From positions 1 through 13,921 of the forward strand of contig JAITHY010000121.1 in the NCBI GenBank assembly GCA_031279715.1: a stretch of DNA of 13,921 nucleotides, written 5' to 3'. How positions within the stretch are numbered: the first letter of the stretch is position 1; each line of letters opens with the position of its first letter. The notes under the pieces are model-generated. The model did no database searches. It had not been told where the DNA came from and worked only from the letters and a program-made list of their open reading frames with translations. Shown piece after piece: positions 1-6,630 of the stretch. The DNA is from Verrucomicrobiales bacterium. GTDB taxonomy: Bacteria; Verrucomicrobiota; Verrucomicrobiia; Methylacidiphilales; JAAUTS01. The position numbers were made by a program, and so were the translations under genes.

Positions 1-408
1 GTCAAAAATTCGCTGCTGACGGACGGCATGGCCAGTTTGAAGAAACAACTCGCCGAGCAAACCGGACAGGCAAGCGCGCAGGTGGCGGATTTGAAAGCGG
101 AACTGGGCGCCGCGCATCAGCAACTCGCGGAAGCCGCCGCCAAACTGGCACAAAAACCACCGCTGCCAGTGACGGTCAGTTTTAGAGGCCGGCTTTTGTA
201 CAAAGGTTATGCAGCCAGATTTTCAACGATAATTAAAAAAGACATCCAAATTGTTGTTTTGGTAAAAAGCAGTTCTTCTGGCGAAACCAAGAGCTACAAA
301 ATGAACTTGGGTTCTCCATTTTCAGAATTGAGTGTTTCAGTTTTCAGCGGTGATGAACTCACGCTAAAACACACTGAATACGCGGACAGAACTGTTATTT
401 GTCCGTAA
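1..408 (+). CDS. Coiled-coil protein, 5'-truncated; function unknown
   Basis: The reading frame is open from the first base, so the gene begins upstream; the ATG at 28 is probably internal. The 135 visible residues have two parts. The first (about residues 1-55) is rich in Ala, Gln, Leu, Lys and Glu with heptad-like spacing, as in a coiled coil. The second, after a KPPLPVTV linker, is about 80 residues alternating hydrophobic and polar residues, as in a small beta domain, ending with a Cys-Pro and a TAA stop. The coiled-coil half is GC-rich with codons like the downstream genes, whereas the beta half is clearly AT-rich, so the protein may be a chimera. It lies 18 bases before the lipase-like gene in the same direction. 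I recognise no family; a periplasmic or envelope role is only a guess. Confidence 0.6.
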   Translation, partial: VKNSLLTDGMASLKKQLAEQTGQASAQVADLKAELGAAHQQLAEAAAKLAQKPPLPVTVSFRGRLLYKGYAARFSTIIKKDIQIVVLVKSSSSGETKSYKMNLGSPFSELSVSVFSGDELTLKHTEYADRTVICP

Positions 409-414
409 GGATTT

Positions 415-420
415 GGGGAG
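415..420 (+). promoter_or_regulatory. Shine-Dalgarno for the lipase-like gene
   Basis: GGGGAG lies six bases before the ATG at 427. It is one of only three clear ribosome binding sites in the window and fixes the start of this gene. Confidence 0.65.
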
Positions 421-426
421 AAATTT

Positions 427-1062
427 ATGAAAATCAATTTCGGTAAAATCTTTCGCACACTGTCACTATCAGCGGCATTGATGACTGGCACCACCATGAC
501 CGTCAGCGGGCAGGGATTGACCATAGTTACACATGGGTGGGATTGGCCGACGGACCCAAATGGTGGTTATATGCTGTGGACCAACACCATGGCCAATTCA
601 ATCTATACTGCAACGCCGTCATGGTCAGCGAAAGCGTATCATTGGTCATTTAGCTGGACGCTTAGCACCAGCCCGTATGACCCCAGTCCGATTTCCGGCA
701 ATAAGGGGTCAAATACTTGGACCCCAAGTGAGGCGTTGGACAATGGACGGGCATTGGGGAAATATATGGCTGACCAAGTTAATCTCAATCAATATAATGC
801 CATTCACCTCATCGGACACAGTGCCGGCACAGGGCTGATTGCCGCTTATGCTCAAGAACTTCGTGCGCGTGGATACGATGGCATCATTCAATTAACTTCT
901 CTTGACGCCTATACGCCGGATGCTGCCAGCATTACGAATTTGACGCAGGCAAAAACCGGAGGAAACCTCATAGAGCACTATCACGCTGACGATGTGTCTT
1001 CTTTGATTTCAAATACAGATGAAGATATCCCTGGTGCTCAAAATTATAAATGTCACCAATAA
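427..1062 (+). CDS. Secreted lipase-like alpha/beta hydrolase domain (N-terminal part of a frameshifted gene)
   Basis: The product is 211 residues. Residues 1-28 form a signal peptide: Lys/Arg near the start, a hydrophobic stretch, and a likely cut before QG. The mature part has the features of a serine hydrolase: an early beta strand ending in THGW (residues 35-38), the nucleophile elbow GHSAG at 130-134 with Ser132, and an Asp160 in a SLDAYTP stretch that suits the acid of the triad. The frame then stops after a short unrelated tail. The expected catalytic His is found in the next ORF (HSWP, bases 1091-1102), so the two ORFs are parts of one gene of about 654 residues split by a 1-base insertion. 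Codon use is more AT-rich than in the C-terminal part. Substrate unknown; a lipase or esterase outside the inner membrane is likely. Confidence 0.7.
   Translation: MKINFGKIFRTLSLSAALMTGTTMTVSGQGLTIVTHGWDWPTDPNGGYMLWTNTMANSIYTATPSWSAKAYHWSFSWTLSTSPYDPSPISGNKGSNTWTPSEALDNGRALGKYMADQVNLNQYNAIHLIGHSAGTGLIAAYAQELRARGYDGIIQLTSLDAYTPDAASITNLTQAKTGGNLIEHYHADDVSSLISNTDEDIPGAQNYKCHQ
618..629 (-). repeat. GCTGACNNTGAC word (GCTGACCATGAC)
   Basis: Within the lipase domain; on the gene strand it reads PSWSA using two TCA serine codons. Confidence 0.6.
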
Positions 1063-2392
1063 ACATCCCGAAGACCATCCGACTATCATGCATTCATGGC
1101 CATATATGTATTATCAAAATACTATCGCCAACCCATCCTATGACCCAGGCTGCGGCTTCGCCCTCTCCATCGAACAATCCGCTTTCGCCAAAATGTGGGT
1201 CAGCGTCAGCGCCATGACCAATCTGGCGACAGTGCCCACCGCCAGCGGGGTCATGTCCGGGAAATTCAACTGGTATTCTGGCACCCTCAGCGGGCAGTTG
1301 GAAAACTATAGCCCCCAATTTGTAATCTCAAGTTCTGCGTCACGGTCAGCACCTGTCGTGCGCGATGGCGTGTTGCTCAATTTTTCCACGGTTACGCAAG
1401 CTCCGAACACGGACTTGCAACCTGCGTCAGACAGCAGCTACGTTTTCAACGGCACCGCCAGTGCAGTTTGGGAAATAGAGCGCACAGCACAAATCACAGG
1501 CACGGGTTACTTTGGCAATTACAATGGCGGCGTAGTTTTGAAAACCGGCGCAGGCGAGGCAGTCATCGGTCGTGGTATCGAACTTTACAACAACAGCGGC
1601 ACGGTCAGGGTCAACGCCGGCGCGCTGACGGTCAGCGGTAGCGGGGAAAATCACAACGGCACGTTCACGGTTGAAAACAGCGCGCGGCTGAACATCGGCG
1701 GGCGTTACGAATTGCACGGCGCGAACCGCGTCACCGGCAGCGGCACGGTGAGCGTCAGCGGCGGCTTGGTCAGCGGCGCGGCGGGCGACTCGCTGAACGT
1801 CACCGGCGTGCTGATGATTGAAACTTCCGGCACGTTGCGGACGACCACCCTCAGCGTCGGCAGCGCGGGCAGGGTGGGCGTGCTCGGCTCCGTCGCCGCC
1901 AATAACATCACCGCTGACGGTGACTTCACCATCAACAGCGGCGGCGTGCTCAACATCGGCGGACTCGGCGGCGGTTTGGGCGTCACCACACTGGCGGGCG
2001 CGCTGACGCTCAGCAGCGGCGCGTTGCTGGCCTTTGACCTCGGCGCGAACGGTTTGTCTGACCAATTGAATTTGAGCAACGGCACCTTGCTGAACCTCAG
2101 CGGACAAAGTTTTGCCGACTTCCTGTTCAACCCGCTGACCGACATCTTCGCCACCGGGGGCACTTACACCTACAACCTCGTCACTGGCGACGTGAACAGC
2201 CTCAGCGGCTTCACCGCGCTGACCGGTCAGCTCAACGGCTTTGACGCTTTGCTGAGCCTCGACGAATTCAACAGCCTCCTGCAACTGCAAATCCACGTCA
2301 TCCCCGAACCGTCAACATGGGCGCTGCTGCTGACCGGCGCGTTTGTCTTGATGTCGGGCCGCCGCCGTTATCCTGGCCTCCGCGGCAAATAA
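1019..2392 (+). CDS. C-terminal part of the same gene: hydrolase end, beta-strand repeats, PEP-CTERM anchor
   Basis: The ATG at 1019 is unlikely to be a real start; this is the continuation of the upstream hydrolase in another frame. The first ~60 residues complete the hydrolase fold and supply a probable catalytic His (HSWP). From about residue 140 to 400 there are Gly/Ser/Asn/Thr-rich repeats such as GALTVSGSG, SARLNIGG and GALTLSSGALL, typical of autotransporter-associated beta-strand (PATR-like) solenoids. The end holds a PEP-CTERM sorting signal: VIPEPSTW, a hydrophobic segment of about 16 residues, then SGRRR. In that system an exosortase recognises the PEP motif and the protein is sorted to the envelope or outside. 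The repeat section is near 70% GC and contains several GCTGAC words, including two palindromes. No exosortase gene is in the window. Confidence 0.75.
   Translation: MKISLVLKIINVTNKHPEDHPTIMHSWPYMYYQNTIANPSYDPGCGFALSIEQSAFAKMWVSVSAMTNLATVPTASGVMSGKFNWYSGTLSGQLENYSPQFVISSSASRSAPVVRDGVLLNFSTVTQAPNTDLQPASDSSYVFNGTASAVWEIERTAQITGTGYFGNYNGGVVLKTGAGEAVIGRGIELYNNSGTVRVNAGALTVSGSGENHNGTFTVENSARLNIGGRYELHGANRVTGSGTVSVSGGLVSGAAGDSLNVTGVLMIETSGTLRTTTLSVGSAGRVGVLGSVAANNITADGDFTINSGGVLNIGGLGGGLGVTTLAGALTLSSGALLAFDLGANGLSDQLNLSNGTLLNLSGQSFADFLFNPLTDIFATGGTYTYNLVTGDVNSLSGFTALTGQLNGFDALLSLDEFNSLLQLQIHVIPEPSTWALLLTGAFVLMSGRRRYPGLRGK
1040..1050 (+). other. Site of 1-base frameshift joining the two lipase ORFs
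   Basis: The upstream frame (codons in phase with 427) and the downstream frame (in phase with 1019) join into a continuous hydrolase if one base is removed here. The stretch has an A4 run (1040-1043) and an A3 run (1048-1050), which are common slip sites. Removing one A gives a sequence running from ...IPGAQ into ...NVTNKHPEDHP. It may be a sequencing or assembly error, a real inactivating mutation, or phase-variable slippage; the sequence alone cannot tell. Confidence 0.7.
1339..1350 (-). repeat. GCTGACNNTGAC word (GCTGACCGTGAC)
   Basis: Within the hydrolase/repeat gene; on the gene strand it reads ASRSA with TCA serine codons. Confidence 0.6.
1624..1636. repeat. Palindrome GCTGACGGTCAGC
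   Basis: Inverted repeat of the GCTGAC word around one central base, with flanking C/G extending the arms to seven (1623-1637). It encodes LTVSG in the beta-repeat region. Confidence 0.6.
1913..1924 (+). repeat. GCTGACNNTGAC word (GCTGACGGTGAC)
   Basis: Encodes Ala-Asp-Gly-Asp in the beta-repeat region. Confidence 0.6.
2218..2231. repeat. Palindrome GCTGACCGGTCAGC
   Basis: Perfect 14-base palindrome with no spacer; encodes LTGQL, with the locally less common CAG for Gln. Confidence 0.6.
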
Positions 2393-2395
2393 AGC

Positions 2396-2423
2396 CCTGG
2401 ATTGAATGTCGATTCACCCCAGG
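2396..2423 (+). terminator. Hairpin just after the PEP-CTERM gene
   Basis: It starts three bases after the stop codon. The outer stem is CCTGG/CCAGG and the inner stem TGAAT/ATTCA, separated by a 2x2 internal loop (AT/CC), with a GTCG loop. No U-tract follows, so it is a candidate terminator or 3'-end stabiliser. It sits between convergent genes. The remainder of the gap to 2501 shows nothing else clear. Confidence 0.4.
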
Positions 2424-2501
2424 TATTGCGCGGCATGAAAGGTTCAAAATTTCCGGCGAATTTCGTGGTTATGGCGATGGGCCAAAATCATTGCCGTCAC
2501 A

Positions 2502-3071
2502 TTATTTGTCCGCCCACTTTTTAACCGGACGACGGACGACCCCGCCCATCTCGTACAATTTTTGTTTGTTGTGAAGCAGGCGTCCGCGGCTGTAATCCGC
2601 CATGATATTATAATCCTTGCTCAAGAAAATCGCCTCCTCAGGGCAAACTTCCTCGCAAAACCCGCAATAAATGCACCGCGCCATGTCGATGACAAACTCC
2701 CTCGGCGCTTTCTCCACGTTCGCGTAGCGGCTGTCGGTGATTTCCCCCGGTGTGATTTTAATCGCCTTCGGCGGGCACACGAACTCGCACAACTGGCAAC
2801 TCACGCATTTCTCCCGCCCGTCCTCGTCCCTCACCAGCGTCGGCGCGCCGCGATACCCCTCCGGCACCGGCCATCGCTCCTCCGGATACTGCATCGTCAC
2901 CATCGCGCGGTCGGAAAAATCCATCAATGTCCGCTGACGGTTCAGCCTCGTGCGAAACACTATCGCCGTCAGCGTCCTGGCCAAATGCTTGAACGTAATG
3001 CCCAGCCCGGTCACCACCGCCGGAACATACAACGACTCCAGCCAATTGAGTTTGGGGCGTTTAACTATCAT
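2502..3071 (-). CDS. nuoI: NADH-quinone oxidoreductase subunit I (NuoI-like, 2x[4Fe-4S])
   Basis: NuoI is the 23-kDa-type subunit of respiratory complex I; its two [4Fe-4S] clusters pass electrons from the peripheral arm towards quinone. The 189-residue product has the family's layout. An N-terminal amphipathic or membrane-contacting stretch (YVPAVVTGLGITFKHL, residues 15-30) is followed by TMQYPEERWPVPEGYRG at 59-75, then two ferredoxin motifs: C89-x2-C92-x2-C95-x3-C99-P and C133-x2-C136-x2-C139-x3-C143-P. The frame is open up to 3230, but the residues before MIVKRPKLNW are low-complexity and overlap the divergent kinase, so I start at 3071. No other nuo gene is within the window: it is flanked by an envelope-protein gene and a two-component system. 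It may be a displaced subunit of the main complex, a duplicate, or a ferredoxin-like relative. Confidence 0.85.
   Translation of the reverse strand: MIVKRPKLNWLESLYVPAVVTGLGITFKHLARTLTAIVFRTRLNRQRTLMDFSDRAMVTMQYPEERWPVPEGYRGAPTLVRDEDGREKCVSCQLCEFVCPPKAIKITPGEITDSRYANVEKAPREFVIDMARCIYCGFCEEVCPEEAIFLSKDYNIMADYSRGRLLHNKQKLYEMGGVVRRPVKKWADK
2933..2946. repeat. Near-palindrome GCTGACGGTTCAGC
   Basis: Two outward-matching halves (GCTGA/TCAGC) inside the nuoI-like gene; a degenerate form of the word. Confidence 0.4.
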
Positions 3072-3109
3072 AGAGCCTACCAAGCTACAAAAATTCCGCC
3101 GCCGTGCAA

Positions 3110-3115
3110 TGTCAA
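3110..3115 (-). promoter_or_regulatory. Possible -35 box for the nuoI-like gene
   Basis: Read on the minus strand this is a perfect TTGACA, 38 bases before the nuoI start in the 94-base divergent gap. The sequence 17-18 bases further on (TTTTGT/TTTGTA) is a poor -10 match, so the call is weak. Confidence 0.25.
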
Positions 3116-3165
3116 TTTTTCCTTGGCTTGCGCCGCCGCTGATGGTGAAATTTGAGCCGCTGACC

Positions 3166-4305
3166 ATGAAAAACTCTTTCCTCGGCAAGTTAATGGAGCG
3201 CGTTGAGCATCTGGAACCGGATGAACTCAAGGGCTACCTCCTGCGCATGGCGCGGGAAAACGGCTTGCTGGAGACGGTGTTCAACACCCTGCGCGAGGCG
3301 GTCGTGGTGCTCGACACCAATGGCCGCATTGAATATTGCAATCACGCGGTGCATAAATTATTGCCCATTCCCGCTGACGCTCCCACCGGCGCGCCGATTT
3401 CAAAATACCTGCGCGACCTCGACTGGCAGCCGCTGCTGATGAAAGGCCAGGCGACCAACAAAACACTGGAGTTGCGTTATCCCGAACCCCGCGTGCTGGA
3501 ACTCCACCTGCTGCCGGTCGCGGGCGGCGCCAACGACGAATTCGTCGCCATCTTCCACGACATCACACAAAAACACGCCGACACCCGCGAAGTCATCGAG
3601 TCCGAACGTCTGCACGCGCTGACATTGCTGGCGGCGGGCGTCGCCCACGAACTGGGCAACCCCATCAACAGCATCAACATTCACCTGCAACTCATGGCGC
3701 GTGACGCCCGCCGCGCCGAACCCAGGCTGCGCGAAAAACTGCAAGAATCCATCCGCGTCGCGCGCGCCGAAATGGAACGCCTTGACGCCATCATCAACCG
3801 CTTCCTGAAAGCCATCCGCCCCACCGTTCCGGAATTCCACGACGCCAGCCTCGGCGTGGTCATCAAGGAAACCCTGGCGATTTTGCAAACCGAACTCGAT
3901 GACCGCAACATCCTCGTCGAAACTGATCTCCCCGACCACCTGCCCCCGCTGCGGCTGGACGTCGAGCAAATCAAGCAAGCCTTCTACAACCTCGTCAAAA
4001 ACGCCATGCAAGCGATGGACAGCAAAGGCCTCCTCACCATCCACGCCGCTGACCGCGGGGATTGCGTCGAACTGTCGTTCGAGGACAACGGCCCCGGCAT
4101 CTCGCTGGAAAACCTGCCGCGCGTGCTGGAACCGTATTACACGACGAAAAAACGCGGCACCGGCCTCGGCTTGATGATCGTGCAACGCATCCTGCGCGAG
4201 CACGGCGCCGAATTGCAACTGGAAAGCCGCCACGGGCAGGGCACCATCGTCCGCATCCGCTTCCCGCTGGGGAACAAACAAATGCGGTTGCTGGAAAACA
4301 AGTGA
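3166..4305 (+). CDS. Soluble sensor histidine kinase (NtrB/ZraS-like, PAS-HisKA-HATPase)
   Basis: The product is 379 residues with no membrane segment, so it senses an intracellular signal. An N-terminal helix (1-35) leads into a PAS-like fold (about 36-135: ETVFNTLREAVVVLDTNG, then AIFHDITQK). The phospho-acceptor domain has the H-box AAGVAHELGNP with His161. The ATP-binding domain has the N-box YNLVKNAMQAM (274-284), G1 DNGPGIS (307-313), F-like YYTTKKR and G2 GTGLGLMIV (331-339). This is the subgroup that pairs with sigma54 activators, and one lies 100 bases downstream. The frame is open upstream to 2950, but that portion is antisense to nuoI. The ATG at 3166 follows a weak GAG and lies inside a GCTGACCATGA word; ATGs at 3109 and 3142 are less likely starts. 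Confidence 0.9.
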   Translation: MKNSFLGKLMERVEHLEPDELKGYLLRMARENGLLETVFNTLREAVVVLDTNGRIEYCNHAVHKLLPIPADAPTGAPISKYLRDLDWQPLLMKGQATNKTLELRYPEPRVLELHLLPVAGGANDEFVAIFHDITQKHADTREVIESERLHALTLLAAGVAHELGNPINSINIHLQLMARDARRAEPRLREKLQESIRVARAEMERLDAIINRFLKAIRPTVPEFHDASLGVVIKETLAILQTELDDRNILVETDLPDHLPPLRLDVEQIKQAFYNLVKNAMQAMDSKGLLTIHAADRGDCVELSFEDNGPGISLENLPRVLEPYYTTKKRGTGLGLMIVQRILREHGAELQLESRHGQGTIVRIRFPLGNKQMRLLENK

Positions 4306-4405
4306 CACTGCCGCCCAGGCTCACCATCAGCGGCGCTTTCCCACGGTTGAAAATTTTCGCTCGCCCGCCGTCAGCGCCAGCGGTATTGTATCTCGCTGCC
4401 AGTCC

Positions 4406-5752
4406 ATGAACGAACTCTTGCCAACCCTGCTGATTGTCGATGATGAAAAAGCCACCCGCGACGGTTTGCGCCGCGCGCTGGAAGAACACTTTGACGTATA
4501 CCTCGCCGCTGATGAGCGTTCCGCGGGCGCCATCCTCGAAGCTGAAAAAATCGACCTCGTCCTCACCGACCTCAAACTCGGCGGCGACAACGGCATGAAA
4601 ATTCTGGAGCAATGCCAGGCTCTCTCCCCGCAGCCGCTGACGGTGATGATGACCGCCTATGGCTCCGTTGATACCGCCGTCGAAGCCATGAAACGCGGCG
4701 CGTATGACTACGTCACCAAACCTGTCAACATCGACAAACTTGAAATGCTCCTCCTGCGCGCCCTCCGCAGCCGCAACATCGAGACTGAAAACCGGCAACT
4801 CCGCCAGCAAATCGACAAACGCCACGGCTTGGAAGCCCTCATCGGCAGCTCCCCGCGCATGACAGAAATCCTCGACCTCATCCGCCAGGTCGCCGACACC
4901 AAAGCCACCGTCCTCATCCAAGGCGAGAGCGGCACCGGCAAGGAACTCATCGCCAATGCCATCCACAACCTCAGCGCCCGCAAAACAAAACCGCTGCTCG
5001 CCGTGCATTGCGCCGCGCTGTCGCCGCAGCTGCTGGAAAGCGAATTGTTCGGGCACGAAAAAGGGGCGTTCACCGGCGCGTTCGAGAAACGCATCGGGCG
5101 TTTCGAACAAGCCAGCCACGGCACCCTTTTCCTTGACGAAATCGGCGAAATCGACACCGCCACGCAAGTCAAACTCCTGCGCATCCTCGGCGAGCACAAA
5201 TTCGAGCGCGTCGGTGGCAACAAAACCATCGACACCGACGTCCGCCTCATCGCCGCCACCAACAAAAAGCTCGCGCTGATGGTGAAGGAAGGAACCTTCC
5301 GCGAGGACTTATTCTATCGCATCAATGTCATCAAAATCGAACTTCCCCCGTTGCGCGAGCGCAAGGAAGACATCCCGCTGCTCGCCGCCGCCTTCCTCGC
5401 CGAGTTCTGCAAGGAAAACAACAAGCCCAACCTGAGCCTCAGCCCCGCCGCCCAGGAGGCGCTGCAATGTTACAACTGGCCCGGCAATGTCCGCGAACTC
5501 CGCACCGCCATCGAACACGGCGTCGTCCTGTGCCGCGACAAAGAAATCCTGCTCAAAGACCTCCCCCCCGCCATCAAAAACAACGACACCCCGCCGCTGA
5601 GGGGAAACTCGCTGAACCTGACCGAAATGGAAAAAACCTCCATCGTCCGCGCCCTGGAACAATGCGACCAAAACCGCACCGCCGCCGCGAAACTCCTCGG
5701 CATCAGCCGCCGCACATTGCACCGAAAATTGAACGAATACCGCCTGGAGTAA
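4406..5752 (+). CDS. NtrC-family sigma54-dependent response regulator
   Basis: The product is 448 residues with the full NtrC layout. The receiver domain (about 7-120) has Asp12/Asp13, phospho-acceptor Asp55 (VLTDLKL), Thr83 and Lys105 (VTKPV). The AAA+ domain (about 143-385) has Walker A GESGTGKE (173-180), the sigma54-contacting loop GAFTGA (220-225), Walker B TLFLDEIGE (240-248) and WPGNVREL (358-365). The C-terminal Fis-type helix-turn-helix (about 405-446) reads NRTAAAKLLGISRRTLHRKL. All key residues are present, so it should respond to phosphorylation and drive open-complex formation by RNA polymerase with sigma54. It follows its likely kinase by 100 bases. No convincing -24/-12 promoter is visible nearby, so its targets are probably elsewhere. 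No Shine-Dalgarno precedes the ATG. Confidence 0.95.
   Translation: MNELLPTLLIVDDEKATRDGLRRALEEHFDVYLAADERSAGAILEAEKIDLVLTDLKLGGDNGMKILEQCQALSPQPLTVMMTAYGSVDTAVEAMKRGAYDYVTKPVNIDKLEMLLLRALRSRNIETENRQLRQQIDKRHGLEALIGSSPRMTEILDLIRQVADTKATVLIQGESGTGKELIANAIHNLSARKTKPLLAVHCAALSPQLLESELFGHEKGAFTGAFEKRIGRFEQASHGTLFLDEIGEIDTATQVKLLRILGEHKFERVGGNKTIDTDVRLIAATNKKLALMVKEGTFREDLFYRINVIKIELPPLRERKEDIPLLAAAFLAEFCKENNKPNLSLSPAAQEALQCYNWPGNVRELRTAIEHGVVLCRDKEILLKDLPPAIKNNDTPPLRGNSLNLTEMEKTSIVRALEQCDQNRTAAAKLLGISRRTLHRKLNEYRLE
5746..5749 (+). promoter_or_regulatory. Shine-Dalgarno of pdxJ
   Basis: GGAG in the last codons of the response regulator, six bases before the pdxJ ATG. It suggests translation of pdxJ from the upstream message. 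Confidence 0.5.
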
Positions 5753-5755
5753 TTT

Positions 5756-6493
5756 ATGCCTAAACTCGGACTGAACATCGACCATGTGGCCACGCTGCGG
5801 CAGGCCCGGTACCGCGACGTCAGCGTGGCACACCCGCTGGCGGAGCCGTCCCCGCTGACCGTGGCAAAAATCGCACTGGCCGCGGGCGCGCACTCCATCA
5901 CGGCGCATTTGCGCGAAGACCGCAGGCACATTCAGGATGACGACACGCGCCTGCTCAACCAACTCAACGCGCCGCTGAACTTGGAAATGGCCGTGACCGA
6001 CACGATGGTGGCAACGGCGCTGACAATGAAACCGCAAGACGCCTGCCTCGTCCCCGAAAACCGCCGCGAAGTCACCACCGAGGGCGGCCTCAACGTCAGC
6101 GGGCAATTTGACCGCGTCGCCAAGGCCACCCAAACGCTGACGGCGGGCGGCGTCACCGTCAGCCTGTTCATCGACCCCGATGACCGGCAAATCCGCGCCG
6201 CCAAGGACGCGGGCGCGCCGTGCGTGGAATTGCACACCGGCGCTTACGCAAACGCGCTGGCGCCCGCTGACCGTGAGAGGCAACTCGCGGCGTTGCGCGC
6301 GGCGGCGGAACTGGCCCGCAGCCTCGGCTTGCAAGTCAACGCCGGGCACGGGTTGAACTACTCCAACATCCCGCCCCTCCTCGCCACCGTGCCGCACCTT
6401 GACACGCTGAACATCGGCCACTCCGTGATTTCACGGGCGGTGTTGGTGGGCATTGAACAGGCGGTCAGGGAACTCGCGGCGCTGTTGCGTTAG
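5756..6493 (+). CDS. pdxJ: Pyridoxine 5'-phosphate synthase
   Basis: PdxJ condenses 1-deoxy-D-xylulose 5-phosphate with 3-amino-2-oxopropyl phosphate in the last ring-closing step of DXP-dependent vitamin B6 synthesis, in the cytosol. The 245-residue product is full length (E. coli 243). It has LGLNIDHVATLRQAR at 4-18, HLREDRRHI at 51-59 with His51 (E. coli His45), NLEMAVT at 75-81 with Glu77 (Glu72), LVPENRREVTTEGGLNV at 98-114, ELHTGAYA at 158-165, NAGHGL at 195-200 with His198 (His193), and LNIGHSVISRAV at 218-229. Between RQAR and HLRED it carries about eight residues more than the E. coli protein, and the DNA of that stretch includes two GCTGAC words. It starts three bases after the response regulator's stop. 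Confidence 0.97.
   Translation: MPKLGLNIDHVATLRQARYRDVSVAHPLAEPSPLTVAKIALAAGAHSITAHLREDRRHIQDDDTRLLNQLNAPLNLEMAVTDTMVATALTMKPQDACLVPENRREVTTEGGLNVSGQFDRVAKATQTLTAGGVTVSLFIDPDDRQIRAAKDAGAPCVELHTGAYANALAPADRERQLAALRAAAELARSLGLQVNAGHGLNYSNIPPLLATVPHLDTLNIGHSVISRAVLVGIEQAVRELAALLR
6152..6163 (-). repeat. GCTGACNNTGAC word (GCTGACGGTGAC)
   Basis: In pdxJ; on the gene strand it is GTC ACC GTC AGC (VTVS). Confidence 0.6.
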
Positions 6494-6527
6494 AAAAAAT
6501 TGAACCCCGTTTGCCCGGGCTAACGCG

Positions 6528-6539
6528 GTCATGGTCAGC
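6528..6539 (-). repeat. GCTGACNNTGAC word (GCTGACCATGAC)
   Basis: The one exact copy lying entirely outside genes, in the pdxJ-acpS gap. Confidence 0.6.
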
Positions 6540-6554
6540 GGGCGCGCGCCGGAG

Positions 6555-6588
6555 CGGCGCCACGGTTGTTGATCGCGCCGGGATTTTT
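6555..6588 (+). terminator. Possible rho-independent terminator after pdxJ
   Basis: A six-base GC stem, CGGCGC (6555-6560) with GCGCCG (6575-6580), has a 14-base loop and is followed by GGA and a T5 run. It lies in the 137-base gap between pdxJ and acpS. The rest of the gap holds a reverse GCTGACCATGAC word (6528-6539) and a GGCGCGCGCC palindrome (6541-6550). Confidence 0.35.
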
Positions 6589-6614
6589 CCATCGACGCCC
6601 CGGCGCCTTTCCGC

Positions 6615-6623
6615 TGTAATAAT
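6615..6623 (+). promoter_or_regulatory. Possible extended -10 box for acpS
   Basis: TGTAATAAT fits an extended -10 (TGn followed by AATAAT). The acpS ATG is eight bases beyond it and no Shine-Dalgarno is visible, so transcripts could be leaderless or nearly so. No good -35 is seen. Confidence 0.3.
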
Positions 6624-6630
6624 TTTCTTT

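Larger units (their letters stand above)
181..1140. other. AT-rich block crossing two genes
   Basis: Hand counts for 60-base lines give about 38-40% GC at 241-360, 47% at 781-840 and 37-40% at 1021-1140. The flanks are 67% at 61-120 and 70% at 1681-1740. Both edges fall within genes: the left at the junction of coil and beta domain, the right at the junction of hydrolase and repeats. This suits a segment acquired or recombined as a unit, though a different selective history is also possible. Confidence 0.5.

Noticed and set aside
1624..1636. REP/BIME-type extragenic palindrome
   Set aside because: Most copies lie inside coding sequence, are only 12-14 bases long and do not form the long hairpins of REP elements.
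1427..2296. Long minus-strand ORF of 289 codons
   Set aside because: It is antisense to the beta-repeat region, its composition reflects the complement of GC-rich repeats, and it has no recognisable domain.
2471..2496. Hairpin GGCGATG...CATTGCC as a nuoI terminator
   Set aside because: On the minus strand the stem has an A-C mismatch, a long loop and no U-tract; too weak to call.
3400..4308. Minus-strand ORF opposite the histidine kinase
   Set aside because: The kinase frame has all family motifs; the opposite frame is a typical GC-rich shadow.
4306..4405. Regulatory element or small gene between kinase and regulator
   Set aside because: Only one GCTGAC word (reverse, near 4370) and no convincing promoter, hairpin or ORF were seen in these 100 bases.
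5826..5841. Possible sigma54 promoter (TGGCAC box in pdxJ; others at 6650 and 7475)
   Set aside because: None has a matching TTGC-like -12 element at the right spacing, despite the neighbouring NtrC-type activator.
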